DNA of 57,631 bases from Salaquimonas sp. (GCA_022340185.1 JAJDOK010000091.1:1-57631), one strand, 5' to 3'; shown: positions 1 to 8,879, counted from the first letter of the stretch. The notes: generated by a model from the sequence alone, not told the origin. Made by a program: numbers and translations.

Positions 1-29
1 AGCATCTGCTGCTTAACGTATGACGACGC

Positions 30-1349
30 ATGGCGCTTAATGTACTCCACGCCAACGACCGGCCCAATGCAACAGGGGGCGGATACCCGCCGTCATGGTA
101 TGCAGCTACGGTCGATTTGACGGAGATGAAGCCGAAGCTGGAAGGCAGGCATCGCGCCGATGTCTGTATCGTCGGTGGCGGCTATACCGGCCTGTCGGCG
201 GCGCTGCATCTGGCAGAAGCCGGCTATTCCGTCATCCTCGTCGAGGCCCATCGCGCCGGCTGGGGGGCGTCGGGGCGCAATGGCGGGCAGGTCGGCACCG
301 GCCAGCGCCGCGACCAGGACGAACTGGAAGCCAGGCTTGGCCGACAAACGGCACGGCAATTATGGGAACTGGCGGAGGAATCGAAGGCGCTCGTCGCAGA
401 TCTGATCGAGCGCTTCGATATCGAATGCGAGGCAGCACCCGGCATCATCCATGCCGACCACAAGCCGCGTTACGTGCCGCATAGCCGGTCCTATGCCGAC
501 AAGCTCAACAGTGAATACGGCTACGAAAAGATCCGGTTCGTCGACCGCGAAGAGATGCGCGCGCTGATCGCCAGCGAGGACTACCATGGCGGTACCCATG
601 ACGCCGGCTCCTTCCATGTCCATCCGCTGAAATATGTGCTCGGGCTGGCGCGTGCGGCGGGTGAAGCCGGCGCACAGATTTTCGAAAACAGCGAGGTGAC
701 GGCCATTCGCAGAGGCCGGCCGGCAGTCGTGACGACGGCGAAGGGAGAGGTCGAGGCCGATCATGTGCTGCTCGGCTGCAATGGCTATCTGGGTGGGCTC
801 GAACCGGAAATCGCCGCGCGCGCGATGCCGATCAACAATTTCATCATCGCCACCGAGCCGCTCGGCGCGGATGGTGCGAAGGCGCTGATCTCGAACAATG
901 CGGCGGTCGCCGACAGCCGTTTCGTCATCAATTATTTCCGGCTGACGCCCGACCACCGCCTGCTGTTCGGCGGCGGCGAGAATTACGGCTACCGTTTTCC
1001 CGCCGACATCAAGGCCTTCGTACGCCGGCCGATGCTGAAGGTGTTTCCGCAGCTCAAAGACGCGCGGATCGATTACGGCTGGGGCGGTACGCTGGCGGTG
1101 ACTGCCGACCGGCTGCCGCTGATGATCCGTCTGGGCGACAACATCCTCTCGGCGTCAGGCTATTCAGGCCAGGGGGTGACGATCGCCACGCTGGCCGGCA
1201 AGTTGGCGGCGGAAGCGATCCGCGGCCAGGCCGAGCGCTTCGACGTCTTTTCGTCCATCCCGCATCTGGCCTTTCCAGGCGGGCCGGCGCTCAGGCCGAC
1301 GCTACTGGCGCTGGCGATGACCTGGTATGCGCTGCGCGACCGGCTTTGA
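30..1349 (+). CDS. FAD-dependent amine oxidase, PuuB/OrdL-like
   Basis: The 439-residue product is a DAO-family flavoprotein of the gamma-glutamylputrescine oxidase (PuuB/OrdL) type. Such enzymes oxidise a primary or secondary amine to an aldehyde or imine, releasing ammonia and H2O2. An N-terminal Rossmann FAD site is visible at residues 45-58 (IVGGGYTGLSAA), with an acidic residue closing the fold at about 72. A second conserved block, RNGGQVG, follows near residue 83. Length matches the family and the ATG at 30 gives the expected N-terminal extension before the FAD motif. It is convergent with the hyf-like operon, 30 bp away, so it is a separate unit. The amine substrate cannot be read from sequence; glycine or sarcosine oxidase-like roles are alternatives. 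Confidence 0.8.
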   Translation: MALNVLHANDRPNATGGGYPPSWYAATVDLTEMKPKLEGRHRADVCIVGGGYTGLSAALHLAEAGYSVILVEAHRAGWGASGRNGGQVGTGQRRDQDELEARLGRQTARQLWELAEESKALVADLIERFDIECEAAPGIIHADHKPRYVPHSRSYADKLNSEYGYEKIRFVDREEMRALIASEDYHGGTHDAGSFHVHPLKYVLGLARAAGEAGAQIFENSEVTAIRRGRPAVVTTAKGEVEADHVLLGCNGYLGGLEPEIAARAMPINNFIIATEPLGADGAKALISNNAAVADSRFVINYFRLTPDHRLLFGGGENYGYRFPADIKAFVRRPMLKVFPQLKDARIDYGWGGTLAVTADRLPLMIRLGDNILSASGYSGQGVTIATLAGKLAAEAIRGQAERFDVFSSIPHLAFPGGPALRPTLLALAMTWYALRDRL

Positions 1350-1379
1350 ACGGATTTTGCAGAGGGCTGCTGGCGGTAT

Positions 1380-1910
1380 TTATCCCGCCTTGGCGGGCCT
1401 GGCTGATTGTTCGAGAATGGCAAGCAGACCCTCGAGCAACGCCGTCGGTGTCGGGGGACAACCGGAAATGGTCAGATCGACCGGCACGATTTCGGAAACG
1501 CCGCCGACGACCGCATAGCTGCCGGCAAAACAGCCGCCATTGGCCGCACAATCGCCGGCGGCGACCACCCATTTCGGATCGGGTGTGGCGTCATAGGTGC
1601 GCTTCAAGGCCTCAGCCATGTTCTTCGTCACCGGGCCGGTCACCAGCAGCACGTCGGCATGGCGCGGTGAGGCGACGAAGTGCAGGCCGAAGCGCTCCAG
1701 ATCGTAATAGGCGTTGTTGAGGGCGTGGATTTCCAGTTCGCAGCCATTGCAGGAACCGGCATCGACCTGACGGATCGACAGCGAACGGCCGAGCCGTGTC
1801 TGAGCCGCCTTTGCCATGGCTGCGCCCAGTTCTTCGATATCCGCGGGCACAGGCGGCTTCTCGGTCAGTGGCCGTCCAAGCAGTCCTTCGAGCAGGAAAC
1901 GGTGCATCAT
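1380..1910 (-). CDS. hyfI: Hydrogenase-4/NuoB-like small Fe-S subunit (HyfI-like)
   Basis: A 176-residue homologue of the 20-kDa small subunit of group 4 hydrogenases and complex I (NuoB). It should carry the proximal 4Fe-4S cluster that passes electrons to the large subunit on the cytoplasmic side. The four ligands are present: C54 and C57 (SCNGCE), C121 (GDCA) and C151 (SGCPP). It is the last gene of the operon, 6 bp after the large subunit. An AGGAG box lies just before the ATG ATG start, so initiation could be at either codon. With an intact cluster site beside a large subunit lacking Ni ligands, it fits an Ehr-type electron-transfer complex. The GC stem CCCGCC/GGCGGG overlaps the last codons and may help termination. 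Confidence 0.88.
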   Translation of the reverse strand: MMHRFLLEGLLGRPLTEKPPVPADIEELGAAMAKAAQTRLGRSLSIRQVDAGSCNGCELEIHALNNAYYDLERFGLHFVASPRHADVLLVTGPVTKNMAEALKRTYDATPDPKWVVAAGDCAANGGCFAGSYAVVGGVSEIVPVDLTISGCPPTPTALLEGLLAILEQSARPAKAG

Positions 1911-1916
1911 GAACTC

Positions 1917-3431
1917 CTAGAGATCGTGGCCCGAATAGGAGCAGTTGAAGCTCTTGTTGCAGAGCGGGAAGTCGGCGACGATGTTGTCCTCGATTACCGC
2001 TTCGAGCAGCGGCCACTGGAACCATGACGGATCACGCAGGTGGCAGCGCGCGATCCTGCCTTTCGCGTCGAGCGCCAGCCAGACGAGAATGTCGCCGCGG
2101 AAACCCTCGACAAGGCCAATGCCCTCGCGCGGCTCGCCGGCAACGGGGATTTCGGCACGGACCGGACCATCTGGCAGGCTGACCAGGCATTGGCCGATGA
2201 GCGACAGGCTCTGTCGGATTTCCTCGATCCTGATCCAAACACGGGCATTGACGTCGCCGTCGTCACGTGCCGGAACCTCGAAGGCAAGTTCGTCATAGGG
2301 CGCGTAGGCGAGGTTGCGCCTGACATCGAAATCGCGGCCCGAGGCACGGCCAACAAAGCCGCCGGCGCCGAACTGGCGTGCCAGTTCCGGCTTCAGGTAA
2401 CCGGTCGCCACCGTACGATCGAGCAGGGAGGCGGTGTTGTCATAGAGCGCGACCAGCTTGGGGAAGCGCTCGCGGATCGCAGCGACAAGCGCCTGAAGCG
2501 TGGCGACGCCTTCAGCGGTCAGATCGCGGCTTACACCGCCCGGCACGACACAATCGCGCATGAAGCGGTGACCGAAGCAGGTATCCGCCGCGCGCAACAC
2601 GTTTTCGCGCAACACGCCCGCCTGCGCCAGCATCATGGCAAAAGCGGCGTCGTTGCAGATCGCGCCGAAATCGCCGAGATGGTTGGCGAGGCGTTCGAGT
2701 TCGGCCATGATCGCACGGATGTAGAGCGCGCGGGCAGGCACCTTCACAGCCAGCGCCGCCTCGACCGCCTGGGCATAGGCCCATTGACAGGCAACCGTGC
2801 TGTCGCCGGAAGTGCGTCCGGCAAGCGTCATTCCGCGCTCGAGATCGCCGCCCTGTATCAGCTTTTCGATGCCCTTGTGGACATAGCCGAGCCGGGCTTC
2901 CAGTCTGACAACCGTCTCGCCCTGTGCGGTAAAGCGGAAATGTCCCGGTTCGATGATGCCGGCATGGACCGGGCCGACGGGAATCTGGTGCAGGCTTTCG
3001 CCCTCAACCGGCAGGAAGGGATAGGGCTTGGCCTTTGCCCAGCTTGTTTCCAGTTTACCGAGCGGATGGCTGACGCCCCAACGGCCATGGTCGAGCCATG
3101 GCCTGCTGTCCGGCGCGTCCTCCGGTTCCAGCCCGCTCATGTCGGCAATGGTGCGTTCCAGCCGGATTGCCGGCGCATGCAATCTGCCGATCGACGGGAA
3201 GCTCCCGCGACGGTTGCCGAGCGAGACAATGCCGATCCTGTTTGCCGCTTGGTCGAGAAGCGCCATGTGGACCGTTGCGCCGTGCGCCCACAGGCCGAGC
3301 AGCGTCAATTCTCCTGCGGCGAGCGCTTCGCCGGCCTGGTTCCATTGCCTGGCATCGACCCTGTGGCGCGGCATCGGCGCGGTGCGGAAGGCTGTCGGAA
3401 GCTGGTCGACATGAACAAGGATTGACGTCAT
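1917..3431 (-). CDS. hyfG: Hydrogenase-4/NuoCD-like large subunit lacking Ni ligands (HyfG-like)
   Basis: A 504-residue fusion of a NuoC-like N-terminal domain (about residues 1-120; FPSIGRLHAP and PDSRPWLDHGRW resemble the NuoC signature) and a NuoD/[NiFe]-hydrogenase large-subunit domain. In true hydrogenases the first ligand motif is RxCGxC; here residues 206-211 read RTSGDS. The second motif DPCxxC is replaced by DPSWFQ at 467-472. All four Ni-Fe ligands are therefore substituted and hydrogen chemistry is not expected. The C-terminal end (DFPLCNKSFNCSYSGHDL) has two cysteines of unknown role. Family knowledge: Ehr complexes share these losses. It may react with a quinone or an unknown carrier. 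It sits 10 bp after hyfF. Confidence 0.88.
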   Translation of the reverse strand: MTSILVHVDQLPTAFRTAPMPRHRVDARQWNQAGEALAAGELTLLGLWAHGATVHMALLDQAANRIGIVSLGNRRGSFPSIGRLHAPAIRLERTIADMSGLEPEDAPDSRPWLDHGRWGVSHPLGKLETSWAKAKPYPFLPVEGESLHQIPVGPVHAGIIEPGHFRFTAQGETVVRLEARLGYVHKGIEKLIQGGDLERGMTLAGRTSGDSTVACQWAYAQAVEAALAVKVPARALYIRAIMAELERLANHLGDFGAICNDAAFAMMLAQAGVLRENVLRAADTCFGHRFMRDCVVPGGVSRDLTAEGVATLQALVAAIRERFPKLVALYDNTASLLDRTVATGYLKPELARQFGAGGFVGRASGRDFDVRRNLAYAPYDELAFEVPARDDGDVNARVWIRIEEIRQSLSLIGQCLVSLPDGPVRAEIPVAGEPREGIGLVEGFRGDILVWLALDAKGRIARCHLRDPSWFQWPLLEAVIEDNIVADFPLCNKSFNCSYSGHDL

Positions 3432-3441
3432 CGTTTCGTCC

Positions 3442-4884
3442 TCAGCCCAGCAGTTTCGCGACGGACTGGAACCAGGCGACCATCGGGGCGGGCAGGTAGA
3501 TGCCGGCTGTCAGCACCAGCGCCAGATGCAGGAACATCGGCACATAGGAGGCCTTGGCCGGCGCGACCGGCCCGCGCGGCTCGCCGAAGGCGACATTGCC
3601 GAGACGCAGGAACAGCGCGCCAAGCGCGACCAGAATGCCGGCGACCAGCGGAATGGCGAGCAGCGGCTGGCGCGCGAAGGTCGAGGTAACGAGCAGGAAT
3701 TCGCTGGTGAAGATGCCGAGCGGCGGCAGGCCGGCAATCGCGACGACGCCCACCACCAGGCCCCAGCCAAGCCAAGGATGGGTCACGGTGAGCCCGCCGA
3801 TATCGGAGATCTTCTGCGTGCCCTTGACCTGGGAGACGTGGCCGACGGAGAAGAAGATCGCCGATTTGGTCAGGGAATGCATGGTCATGTGCAGCAGGCC
3901 GGCGAAATTGGCGAGCGGTCCGCCCATGCCGAAGGCGAAGACGATGATGCCCATATGCTCGATGGATGAATAGGCGAACAGGCGTTTGATGTCGCGGCGG
4001 CGGTAGAGCATGTAGGCGGCGAAGGTCAGCGACAACAAGCCGAGCGCGACCATCAACGGTCCTGGCGCGATAGCCGCCGGGTTGGCGGCAAGCAGGATCT
4101 TGAAGCGCAGCAGCGCATAGAGCGCGACGTTGAGGAGCAGTCCGGACAGGACGGCCGAGATCGGCGTCGGGCCTTCGGCATGGGCGTCAGGCAGCCAGGC
4201 GTGCAAAGGCGCCAGGCCGACCTTGGTGCCGTAGCCGAGCAGCAGAAAGACGAAGGCGAGATTCAGCAGCGCCGGGTCAAAATGCTGCGCCTGGCCGGCA
4301 AGCACGGTCCAGACCATGCCGTCCGAACCCTCGCCTACAACCGGGCGTGCGGCCATGTAGACGAGGATGGTGCCGAACAATGCCAGACCGATGCCGACCG
4401 AACCGAGGATGAAATATTTCCATGCCGCCTCCAGCGCCTCGTGCGTGCGGTAGATGCCGACCATCATCACGGTGGTCAGGGTCGCGATCTCGATCGCCAC
4501 CCACATCAGCCCGATATTGTTGGCGATGAGCGCGAGATTCATGGCGAACATCAGCACCTGATACATGGCGTGATAGAAGCGCAGATGGGTCGGGGTCAGC
4601 TTTCCCGCCTCGACTTCGTGGGCGATGTAGCTGGCGGAGAAGATCGAGGTGGTGAAGCCGACGAAGGTCGAAAGCACGATGAAGACGATGTTGAGGTCGT
4701 CGATAACGATGTAGTCGCCCGGCTCGGGCCGCGCGGCGAACAGGAAGCAGGCGGAGACGAATGCCACGAAGGTCGCGGCGACATTGAGCCGGGCGCCCCA
4801 ATGGTAGTCGGAGATCAGCGCGAGGATCGCCGCCGTCACGAGCGGCACCAGCAGAATGACCGTCACGGGATCGAACGCGCTCAT
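3442..4884 (-). CDS. hyfF: Proton-translocating antiporter-like membrane subunit (HyfF/NuoN-like)
   Basis: A 480-residue, strongly hydrophobic protein of the Mrp antiporter/NuoN-NuoM/HyfF family, predicted to form about 14 transmembrane helices and one ion channel of the complex. Family landmarks visible are MWVAIEIATL with the conserved TM5 glutamate, AAWKYFILGS with a conserved lysine, and the TM7-8 block GTKVGLAPLHAWLPDAHAEGP. Its ATG overlaps the hyfE stop (ATGA), which indicates translational coupling. Together with the HyfB-like and HyfC-like subunits it would supply the membrane arm that pumps H+ or Na+. Membership in complex I itself is unlikely because the neighbours are all HyfB/C/E/G/I-type. 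Confidence 0.87.
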   Translation of the reverse strand: MSAFDPVTVILLVPLVTAAILALISDYHWGARLNVAATFVAFVSACFLFAARPEPGDYIVIDDLNIVFIVLSTFVGFTTSIFSASYIAHEVEAGKLTPTHLRFYHAMYQVLMFAMNLALIANNIGLMWVAIEIATLTTVMMVGIYRTHEALEAAWKYFILGSVGIGLALFGTILVYMAARPVVGEGSDGMVWTVLAGQAQHFDPALLNLAFVFLLLGYGTKVGLAPLHAWLPDAHAEGPTPISAVLSGLLLNVALYALLRFKILLAANPAAIAPGPLMVALGLLSLTFAAYMLYRRRDIKRLFAYSSIEHMGIIVFAFGMGGPLANFAGLLHMTMHSLTKSAIFFSVGHVSQVKGTQKISDIGGLTVTHPWLGWGLVVGVVAIAGLPPLGIFTSEFLLVTSTFARQPLLAIPLVAGILVALGALFLRLGNVAFGEPRGPVAPAKASYVPMFLHLALVLTAGIYLPAPMVAWFQSVAKLLG

Positions 4885-5576
4885 GACATTTCTCCGCGGA
4901 AACGGTCGAGCGCCTGGACGTCGACGGTATCGAAGCGCTCCCGGATGCGGAACAGGAAGATGCCGATGACGATGAAAGCGATCAGGATGGAAAAGGCGAC
5001 GGATATCTCGACGACGAAGGGCATGCCCTTGGCGCCGGTTGCCGCCAGCACCAGGCCGTTTTCAAGCGACATGAAGCCGACCACCTGGGAAACCGCGTTG
5101 CGTCTGGTGACCATGACGAGCAGGCCGAGCAGGACGACCGACAGGGCGAAGGCGAGGTCCTCGCGCGCCAGCGGATCGGCTTCGGATGTGACTTTCAGCA
5201 TGATGACGGTCGACAGCGCCACCAGCCCCATGCCCAGCAGCATGGTGAGCCCGACGCCGCCGGCCGTCTCGATCTCGCGATGGATGCCGAGCTGCACGAT
5301 CATGCGGTGCAGCGCGAGCGGAATGACGATCGCCTTGAAGACCAGCGCGATCGCCGCGGTGATGTAGAGATGCGGCGCATCCTGGATATAAGCCTGCCAG
5401 GCGACGGAGAAGGTGAGCACCAGGGCGTGCAGCGCAAACACGTTGAGCAGCGCATAAAGCCGGCGCTGATAGAGCATCATCAGGCTGACCAGCACCAGAC
5501 CCCCAGCCAGCAGATGGGCCACGTCGAAGACGAAGCCGCCGGTCATCGCTATCGTTTGAGGCATTGTCGGCGTCAT
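4881..5576 (-). CDS. hyfE: Hydrogenase-4 membrane subunit HyfE-like
   Basis: A 231-residue membrane protein matching HyfE, the hydrogenase-4 subunit that contains a NuoK-like half. I chose the ATG at 5576 (MTPTMPQTIAM) because it overlaps the hyfC stop as ATGA and because the open frame farther upstream is antisense-style shadow of hyfC. Seven or so hydrophobic segments are visible, with the block FMSLENGLVLAATG near residue 160 carrying the conserved Glu of NuoK-like subunits. A charged C-terminal tail (RERFDTVDVQALDRFRGEMS) faces the cytoplasm by inference. Position between hyfC and hyfF matches the Escherichia coli hyf order apart from the missing hyfD. Confidence 0.82.
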   Translation of the reverse strand: MTPTMPQTIAMTGGFVFDVAHLLAGGLVLVSLMMLYQRRLYALLNVFALHALVLTFSVAWQAYIQDAPHLYITAAIALVFKAIVIPLALHRMIVQLGIHREIETAGGVGLTMLLGMGLVALSTVIMLKVTSEADPLAREDLAFALSVVLLGLLVMVTRRNAVSQVVGFMSLENGLVLAATGAKGMPFVVEISVAFSILIAFIVIGIFLFRIRERFDTVDVQALDRFRGEMS

Positions 5577-6529
5577 TGGCTCTGCACCACGAAGAGGAGG
5601 AGGCTCGCCAGCAGGCCGAGCATGAAGGCGCCGCCCAGAAACTCCGGCACGCGGAAGACACGCATCTTGGCGATCGACGTCTCGAAGACGGCGATCAGCA
5701 CGCCGCCAATGGCGAGCTTGGCAAGATAGGTGACGATGCCGAACGCGTAGGCGCCGAGGCCGGCGCCATGGCCGGCGAGACCCCAGGGCACGAAGATGCA
5801 GGCGATCAGGGAGAGATAGAGCAACAGCTTCAGCGAGGCGGCGAACTCGATCATGGCCAGATGCCGGCTGGAATATTCCAGCACCATCGCCTCGTGCACC
5901 ATGGTGAGTTCGAGATGGGTGGCGGGATTGTCGACCGGGATGCGGGCATTCTCGGCAATCGCGACGATGACAAGCGCGATCAGCGCCAGGCCGAGCGAGA
6001 CGCTGAGACCCGCCTCGGGCGAGAGCATGAAGGCCGCGATGGTGGAAAGCTGGCTCGAGCCGGCGATCAGCGCGATCGTGAAGGTGATCATGATCATGGC
6101 CGGTTCGGCCAGCGAGGCGATCATCACTTCGCGGCTGGAACCGATGCCGCCGAACGAAGTGCCGACATCCATGCCGGCCAGCGCCAGGAAGAAGCGGGCG
6201 CTGGCAAGCAAAGCGGTGATCGCAATCAGATCGGCCGACCATGAGAAATGGAGCCCGGTGGCGAAGGTCGGCACCAGGGCGGCGGCGACCCAGGTCGCGG
6301 CGAAGACGAGGTAGGGCGTGACGCGGAACAGCCAGGAGGCGTTGTGGGCGAGGACCGCTTCCTTCTTCAACAGGCGCAGCAGGTCGCGATAGGGCTGGAT
6401 CAGCGATGGGCCCTGGCGGCGTGTCAGGCGCGCCTTGACCTTGCGCACAAGACCGGTGAGCAGCGGCGCCAGGAGCAATACGAGCGCCATCTGGACGCCC
6501 TGGACGGCGAGGTCGGCGATCAACTCCAT
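5573..6529 (-). CDS. hyfC: Complex I NuoH-like/HyfC-like membrane anchor subunit
   Basis: A 318-residue NuoH/HyfC/HycD-family protein with about eight membrane helices. In complex I and group 4 hydrogenases it joins the peripheral arm to the pump arm and forms part of the quinone or substrate cavity. Diagnostic stretches are KARLTRRQGPS near residue 35, EPAMIMITF at about 140 and the Glu-containing ATHLELTMVHEAMVLEYSS loop near 205. The start overlaps the end of hyfB by 10 bp, and the stop overlaps hyfE by ATGA. Full length compared with the family. The retained acidic loop suggests that the coupling function is preserved although the Ni site in the large subunit is gone. Confidence 0.87.
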   Translation of the reverse strand: MELIADLAVQGVQMALVLLLAPLLTGLVRKVKARLTRRQGPSLIQPYRDLLRLLKKEAVLAHNASWLFRVTPYLVFAATWVAAALVPTFATGLHFSWSADLIAITALLASARFFLALAGMDVGTSFGGIGSSREVMIASLAEPAMIMITFTIALIAGSSQLSTIAAFMLSPEAGLSVSLGLALIALVIVAIAENARIPVDNPATHLELTMVHEAMVLEYSSRHLAMIEFAASLKLLLYLSLIACIFVPWGLAGHGAGLGAYAFGIVTYLAKLAIGGVLIAVFETSIAKMRVFRVPEFLGGAFMLGLLASLLLFVVQSQ

Positions 6530-8526
6530 AGCGCGAGCACCATCAACAACAGGACGAGGGTGGCAAAGACGAGCGCCAGATAGCGCCGGATCGTCAGGAA
6601 TTGCAGCGCGTTCAGCCGGGTGGCGGCGACGGTGACGCCAATTGCGACGGGCTGGTAGAGCCAGTCCCAGATCAGATCGCGCAGTGTGACATGCAGGCGG
6701 GCCGGGCCGGTGTCGCCGGGCGGCGGCATTTCAACCTTTTCACGGGCGGCAAAGACCAGGGTGCCGAAGACACGGCGGATCGGCTGGGCGAAACTGCCGG
6801 CAGTATACTGGGTTGCCGGGTCGGCGCTGGGGAAACCGCAATCCCACGGATCGGAGCGCCTGAATGCCCGGGAGGCCAGCCGGTGGATGGCGAGGGCGGC
6901 GATCGTCGCCGAAGCCGCGATGAAGATGAAGACCAGCAGGCCGTTATAGGAAGAGCGGCTCTCGGCGATCGGCACGATGGAAAGCCAGGGTACCGCCGTC
7001 TGCGTGGGCATCTGTCCGCCGACAAGGCTTGCCACGGCAGGCGCCAGCGCATCGATGACGAAGCCCGGAAAGATGCCCGCCAGCACGCACAAGCCGGCGA
7101 GGATGAACATCGCGGAGAGCGCGAAGCGGTCGACCTCTGCGGCGCGTTCGGCGGCCTTGCTGCGCGGCCGGCCGAGAAAGGTGATGCCATAAGCCTTGAC
7201 GAAGCAGGCAGCCGCCAGCGCGGCCGACAGGGCGAGTAACGCGCCGACGGTCGGGATGGACAATTTCAGCCCCCATTGCGGCAATTCGGGGCTGATCAGG
7301 ATCGCCTGGAAGGTCAGCCATTCGGAAACGAAGCCGTTTAGCGGCGGCAGCGCGGAGATGGCGACGCAACCGATCAGGAAGGCGATGCTGGTTGCCGGCA
7401 TGCGGTGGATGAGGCCGCCCAGATGTTCCATGTCGCGCTCGCCCGTCGCCGTCAGCACCGCACCGGAACCGAAGAACAGGAGGCTCTTGAACAGCGAATG
7501 GTTGAAGACATGGAACAGGGCGGCGGTGAATGCGAGCGCGGCGCCAGCCGTCTGATGGTTCGACTGGAAGGCAAGCGCCAGCCCCAATCCGATGAAGATG
7601 ATGCCGATATTTTCGACCGTGTGATAGGCGAGCAGACGTTTGAGATCGTGCTGCATGAGAGCGTAGAGCACCCCGAGCGCGGCGGTCGCGCCGCCCAGCA
7701 CGAGCACGACCATGGCCGCCCACCAGCTCGGCAGACCGACCAGGTCGAAGACGATGCGGATGAAGCCGTAGATGGCGACCTTGGTCATGACACCGCTCAT
7801 CAGCGCCGAGACATGGCTCGGTGCGGCGGGGTGCGCAAGCGGCAACCAGACATGCAGCGGCACCAGACCCGCCTTCGAGCCGGCACCGATCAACACCAGA
7901 GCCAGTATGGCAGCCGCAATTGCCGGTGTGCGGGCGGTTTCGCGCATGGCATCGAAGGCGTAGCCGCCGCTACCGCCGGAGAGCAGGCCGAAGGCGAGCA
8001 GCAGCGCCATGGTGCCGAACCCCGCCATCATCAAATAGACATAACCGGCGCGCCGGTTTTCGTTCTCGCGGTGATGGGCCAGCACCAGCGCCCAGGAGAG
8101 CAGCGACATCACCTCCCAGGAAACGAGGAAGGAAAAGGCGTCATCGGCCAGCACGACCAGGCTCATCGCGCCGAGAAAGGCGGAATAGAAGGGCAGAACA
8201 CGCCATGGTTCACGTTCGTGGCGGCCATACCCGATGGCGTAGAGGCTGGCGACGGCGCCGCCAAGACCGACCACGACGAGAAAGAATCCGGCGAGCGCAT
8301 CGAGCCGGAAATGCGCGCCGAGCCAGGGCAGGCCGACCGGCAGCACGGTCGTTGAAACTCCTCCACCCAGCATTGCCGCAAGGCCGGTTATGGCAACAAG
8401 GGCGCACAAAATGGCGCTGGCGCCGTAGACGGGCGCCGAGATCGAAGGCCGGCCCCCGGCAAGAATCGCGGCCAGCGACACCGCCAACAGGCCGGCAACC
8501 GGGATCAGGGCGAATTCGATCAACAT
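6520..8526 (-). CDS. hyfB: Proton-translocating antiporter-like membrane subunit (HyfB/NuoL-like)
   Basis: A 668-residue multi-pass membrane protein of the HyfB/HycC/NuoL family, the distal pump subunit. Conserved channel features include SFLVSWEVMSLLSW with the TM5 glutamate (about residue 132), GSKAGLVPLHVWLPLAHPAAPSH in the TM7-8 region and HTVENIGII farther on. The C-terminal 150 residues form the extra helices typical of HyfB. It is the first structural gene of the operon and begins 18 bp after the XRE gene, so both are likely on one transcript. The usual ferredoxin-type gene hyfA that precedes hyfB in enteric hyf operons is absent, replaced here by the regulator. Confidence 0.88.
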   Translation of the reverse strand: MLIEFALIPVAGLLAVSLAAILAGGRPSISAPVYGASAILCALVAITGLAAMLGGGVSTTVLPVGLPWLGAHFRLDALAGFFLVVVGLGGAVASLYAIGYGRHEREPWRVLPFYSAFLGAMSLVVLADDAFSFLVSWEVMSLLSWALVLAHHRENENRRAGYVYLMMAGFGTMALLLAFGLLSGGSGGYAFDAMRETARTPAIAAAILALVLIGAGSKAGLVPLHVWLPLAHPAAPSHVSALMSGVMTKVAIYGFIRIVFDLVGLPSWWAAMVVLVLGGATAALGVLYALMQHDLKRLLAYHTVENIGIIFIGLGLALAFQSNHQTAGAALAFTAALFHVFNHSLFKSLLFFGSGAVLTATGERDMEHLGGLIHRMPATSIAFLIGCVAISALPPLNGFVSEWLTFQAILISPELPQWGLKLSIPTVGALLALSAALAAACFVKAYGITFLGRPRSKAAERAAEVDRFALSAMFILAGLCVLAGIFPGFVIDALAPAVASLVGGQMPTQTAVPWLSIVPIAESRSSYNGLLVFIFIAASATIAALAIHRLASRAFRRSDPWDCGFPSADPATQYTAGSFAQPIRRVFGTLVFAAREKVEMPPPGDTGPARLHVTLRDLIWDWLYQPVAIGVTVAATRLNALQFLTIRRYLALVFATLVLLLMVLALWS

Positions 8527-8544
8527 ATCCTGACGCGTCCGATC

Positions 8545-8823
8545 CTATTTACCCGTGTCCTGCGGCGCAGGCATGGCCGGTTCACGCAGGCGGACGCCGC
8601 GTCCACCCTGGCTGCTCACCGCATTGTCGTAGATCAACTCGATACCTGCGAAACTGAGGGCATCGACCACCTTGGTCAGGCTGTCGACGACGCCTCTGAC
8701 ATTGCCCTGGCTTGCTTCCATGCGTTGGATCGTTTGCGCCGAGACGCCGGCCAGTTCGGCCAGTTCCTTCTGGTCGATACCAAGCAGCGCACGGGCGGCG
8801 CGCATCTGTGCGGAGGTGATCAA
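8545..8823 (-). CDS. Small XRE-family helix-turn-helix regulator
   Basis: A 92-residue protein with a Cro/CI-type HTH at residues 7-60; the recognition region reads KELAELAGVSAQTIQRME. The remainder is a short C-terminal tail without a ligand domain. Single-domain XRE proteins of this kind usually bind inverted repeats as dimers. It is the first gene of the hyf-like transcript, so it probably autoregulates and controls the complex. Its upstream region holds a perfect 8-bp inverted repeat (8841-8848 and 8872-8879) that could be the operator. Products similar to this are common as stand-alone regulators in rhizobia; the signal sensed is unknown. Confidence 0.8.
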   Translation of the reverse strand: MITSAQMRAARALLGIDQKELAELAGVSAQTIQRMEASQGNVRGVVDSLTKVVDALSFAGIELIYDNAVSSQGGRGVRLREPAMPAPQDTGK

Positions 8824-8840
8824 CGAACGTTCCTATGCAG

Positions 8841-8879
8841 GATATGAATGTGAGGAACTGCACAGTGATACTTCATATC
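8841..8879. promoter_or_regulatory. Inverted repeat upstream of the XRE-hyf operon, probable operator
   Basis: GATATGAA at 8841-8848 is matched by its exact inverse TTCATATC at 8872-8879, with 23 bp between, placing the half-sites about three helical turns apart. On the minus strand a TTGACA hexamer (8890-8885) stands immediately upstream of the distal half-site, so binding would block a promoter. The -10 box is not convincing, so the promoter assignment is weak while the repeat itself is exact. Confidence 0.45.

Noticed and set aside
1384..1397. CCCGCC/GGCGGG stem as an intrinsic terminator
   Set aside because: Loop of two bases, overlap with the coding end of hyfI and no T-run; kept only as a remark in the hyfI entry.
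2040..3425. 461-codon open frame on the plus strand opposite the Hyf large subunit
   Set aside because: Antisense shadow in GC-rich DNA. The minus-strand frame has domain motifs; this one has no recognisable domain or start context.
1917..3431. Active [NiFe] hydrogenase
   Set aside because: Both ligand motifs lack cysteines (RTSGDS and DPSWFQ), so no Ni-Fe centre can form.
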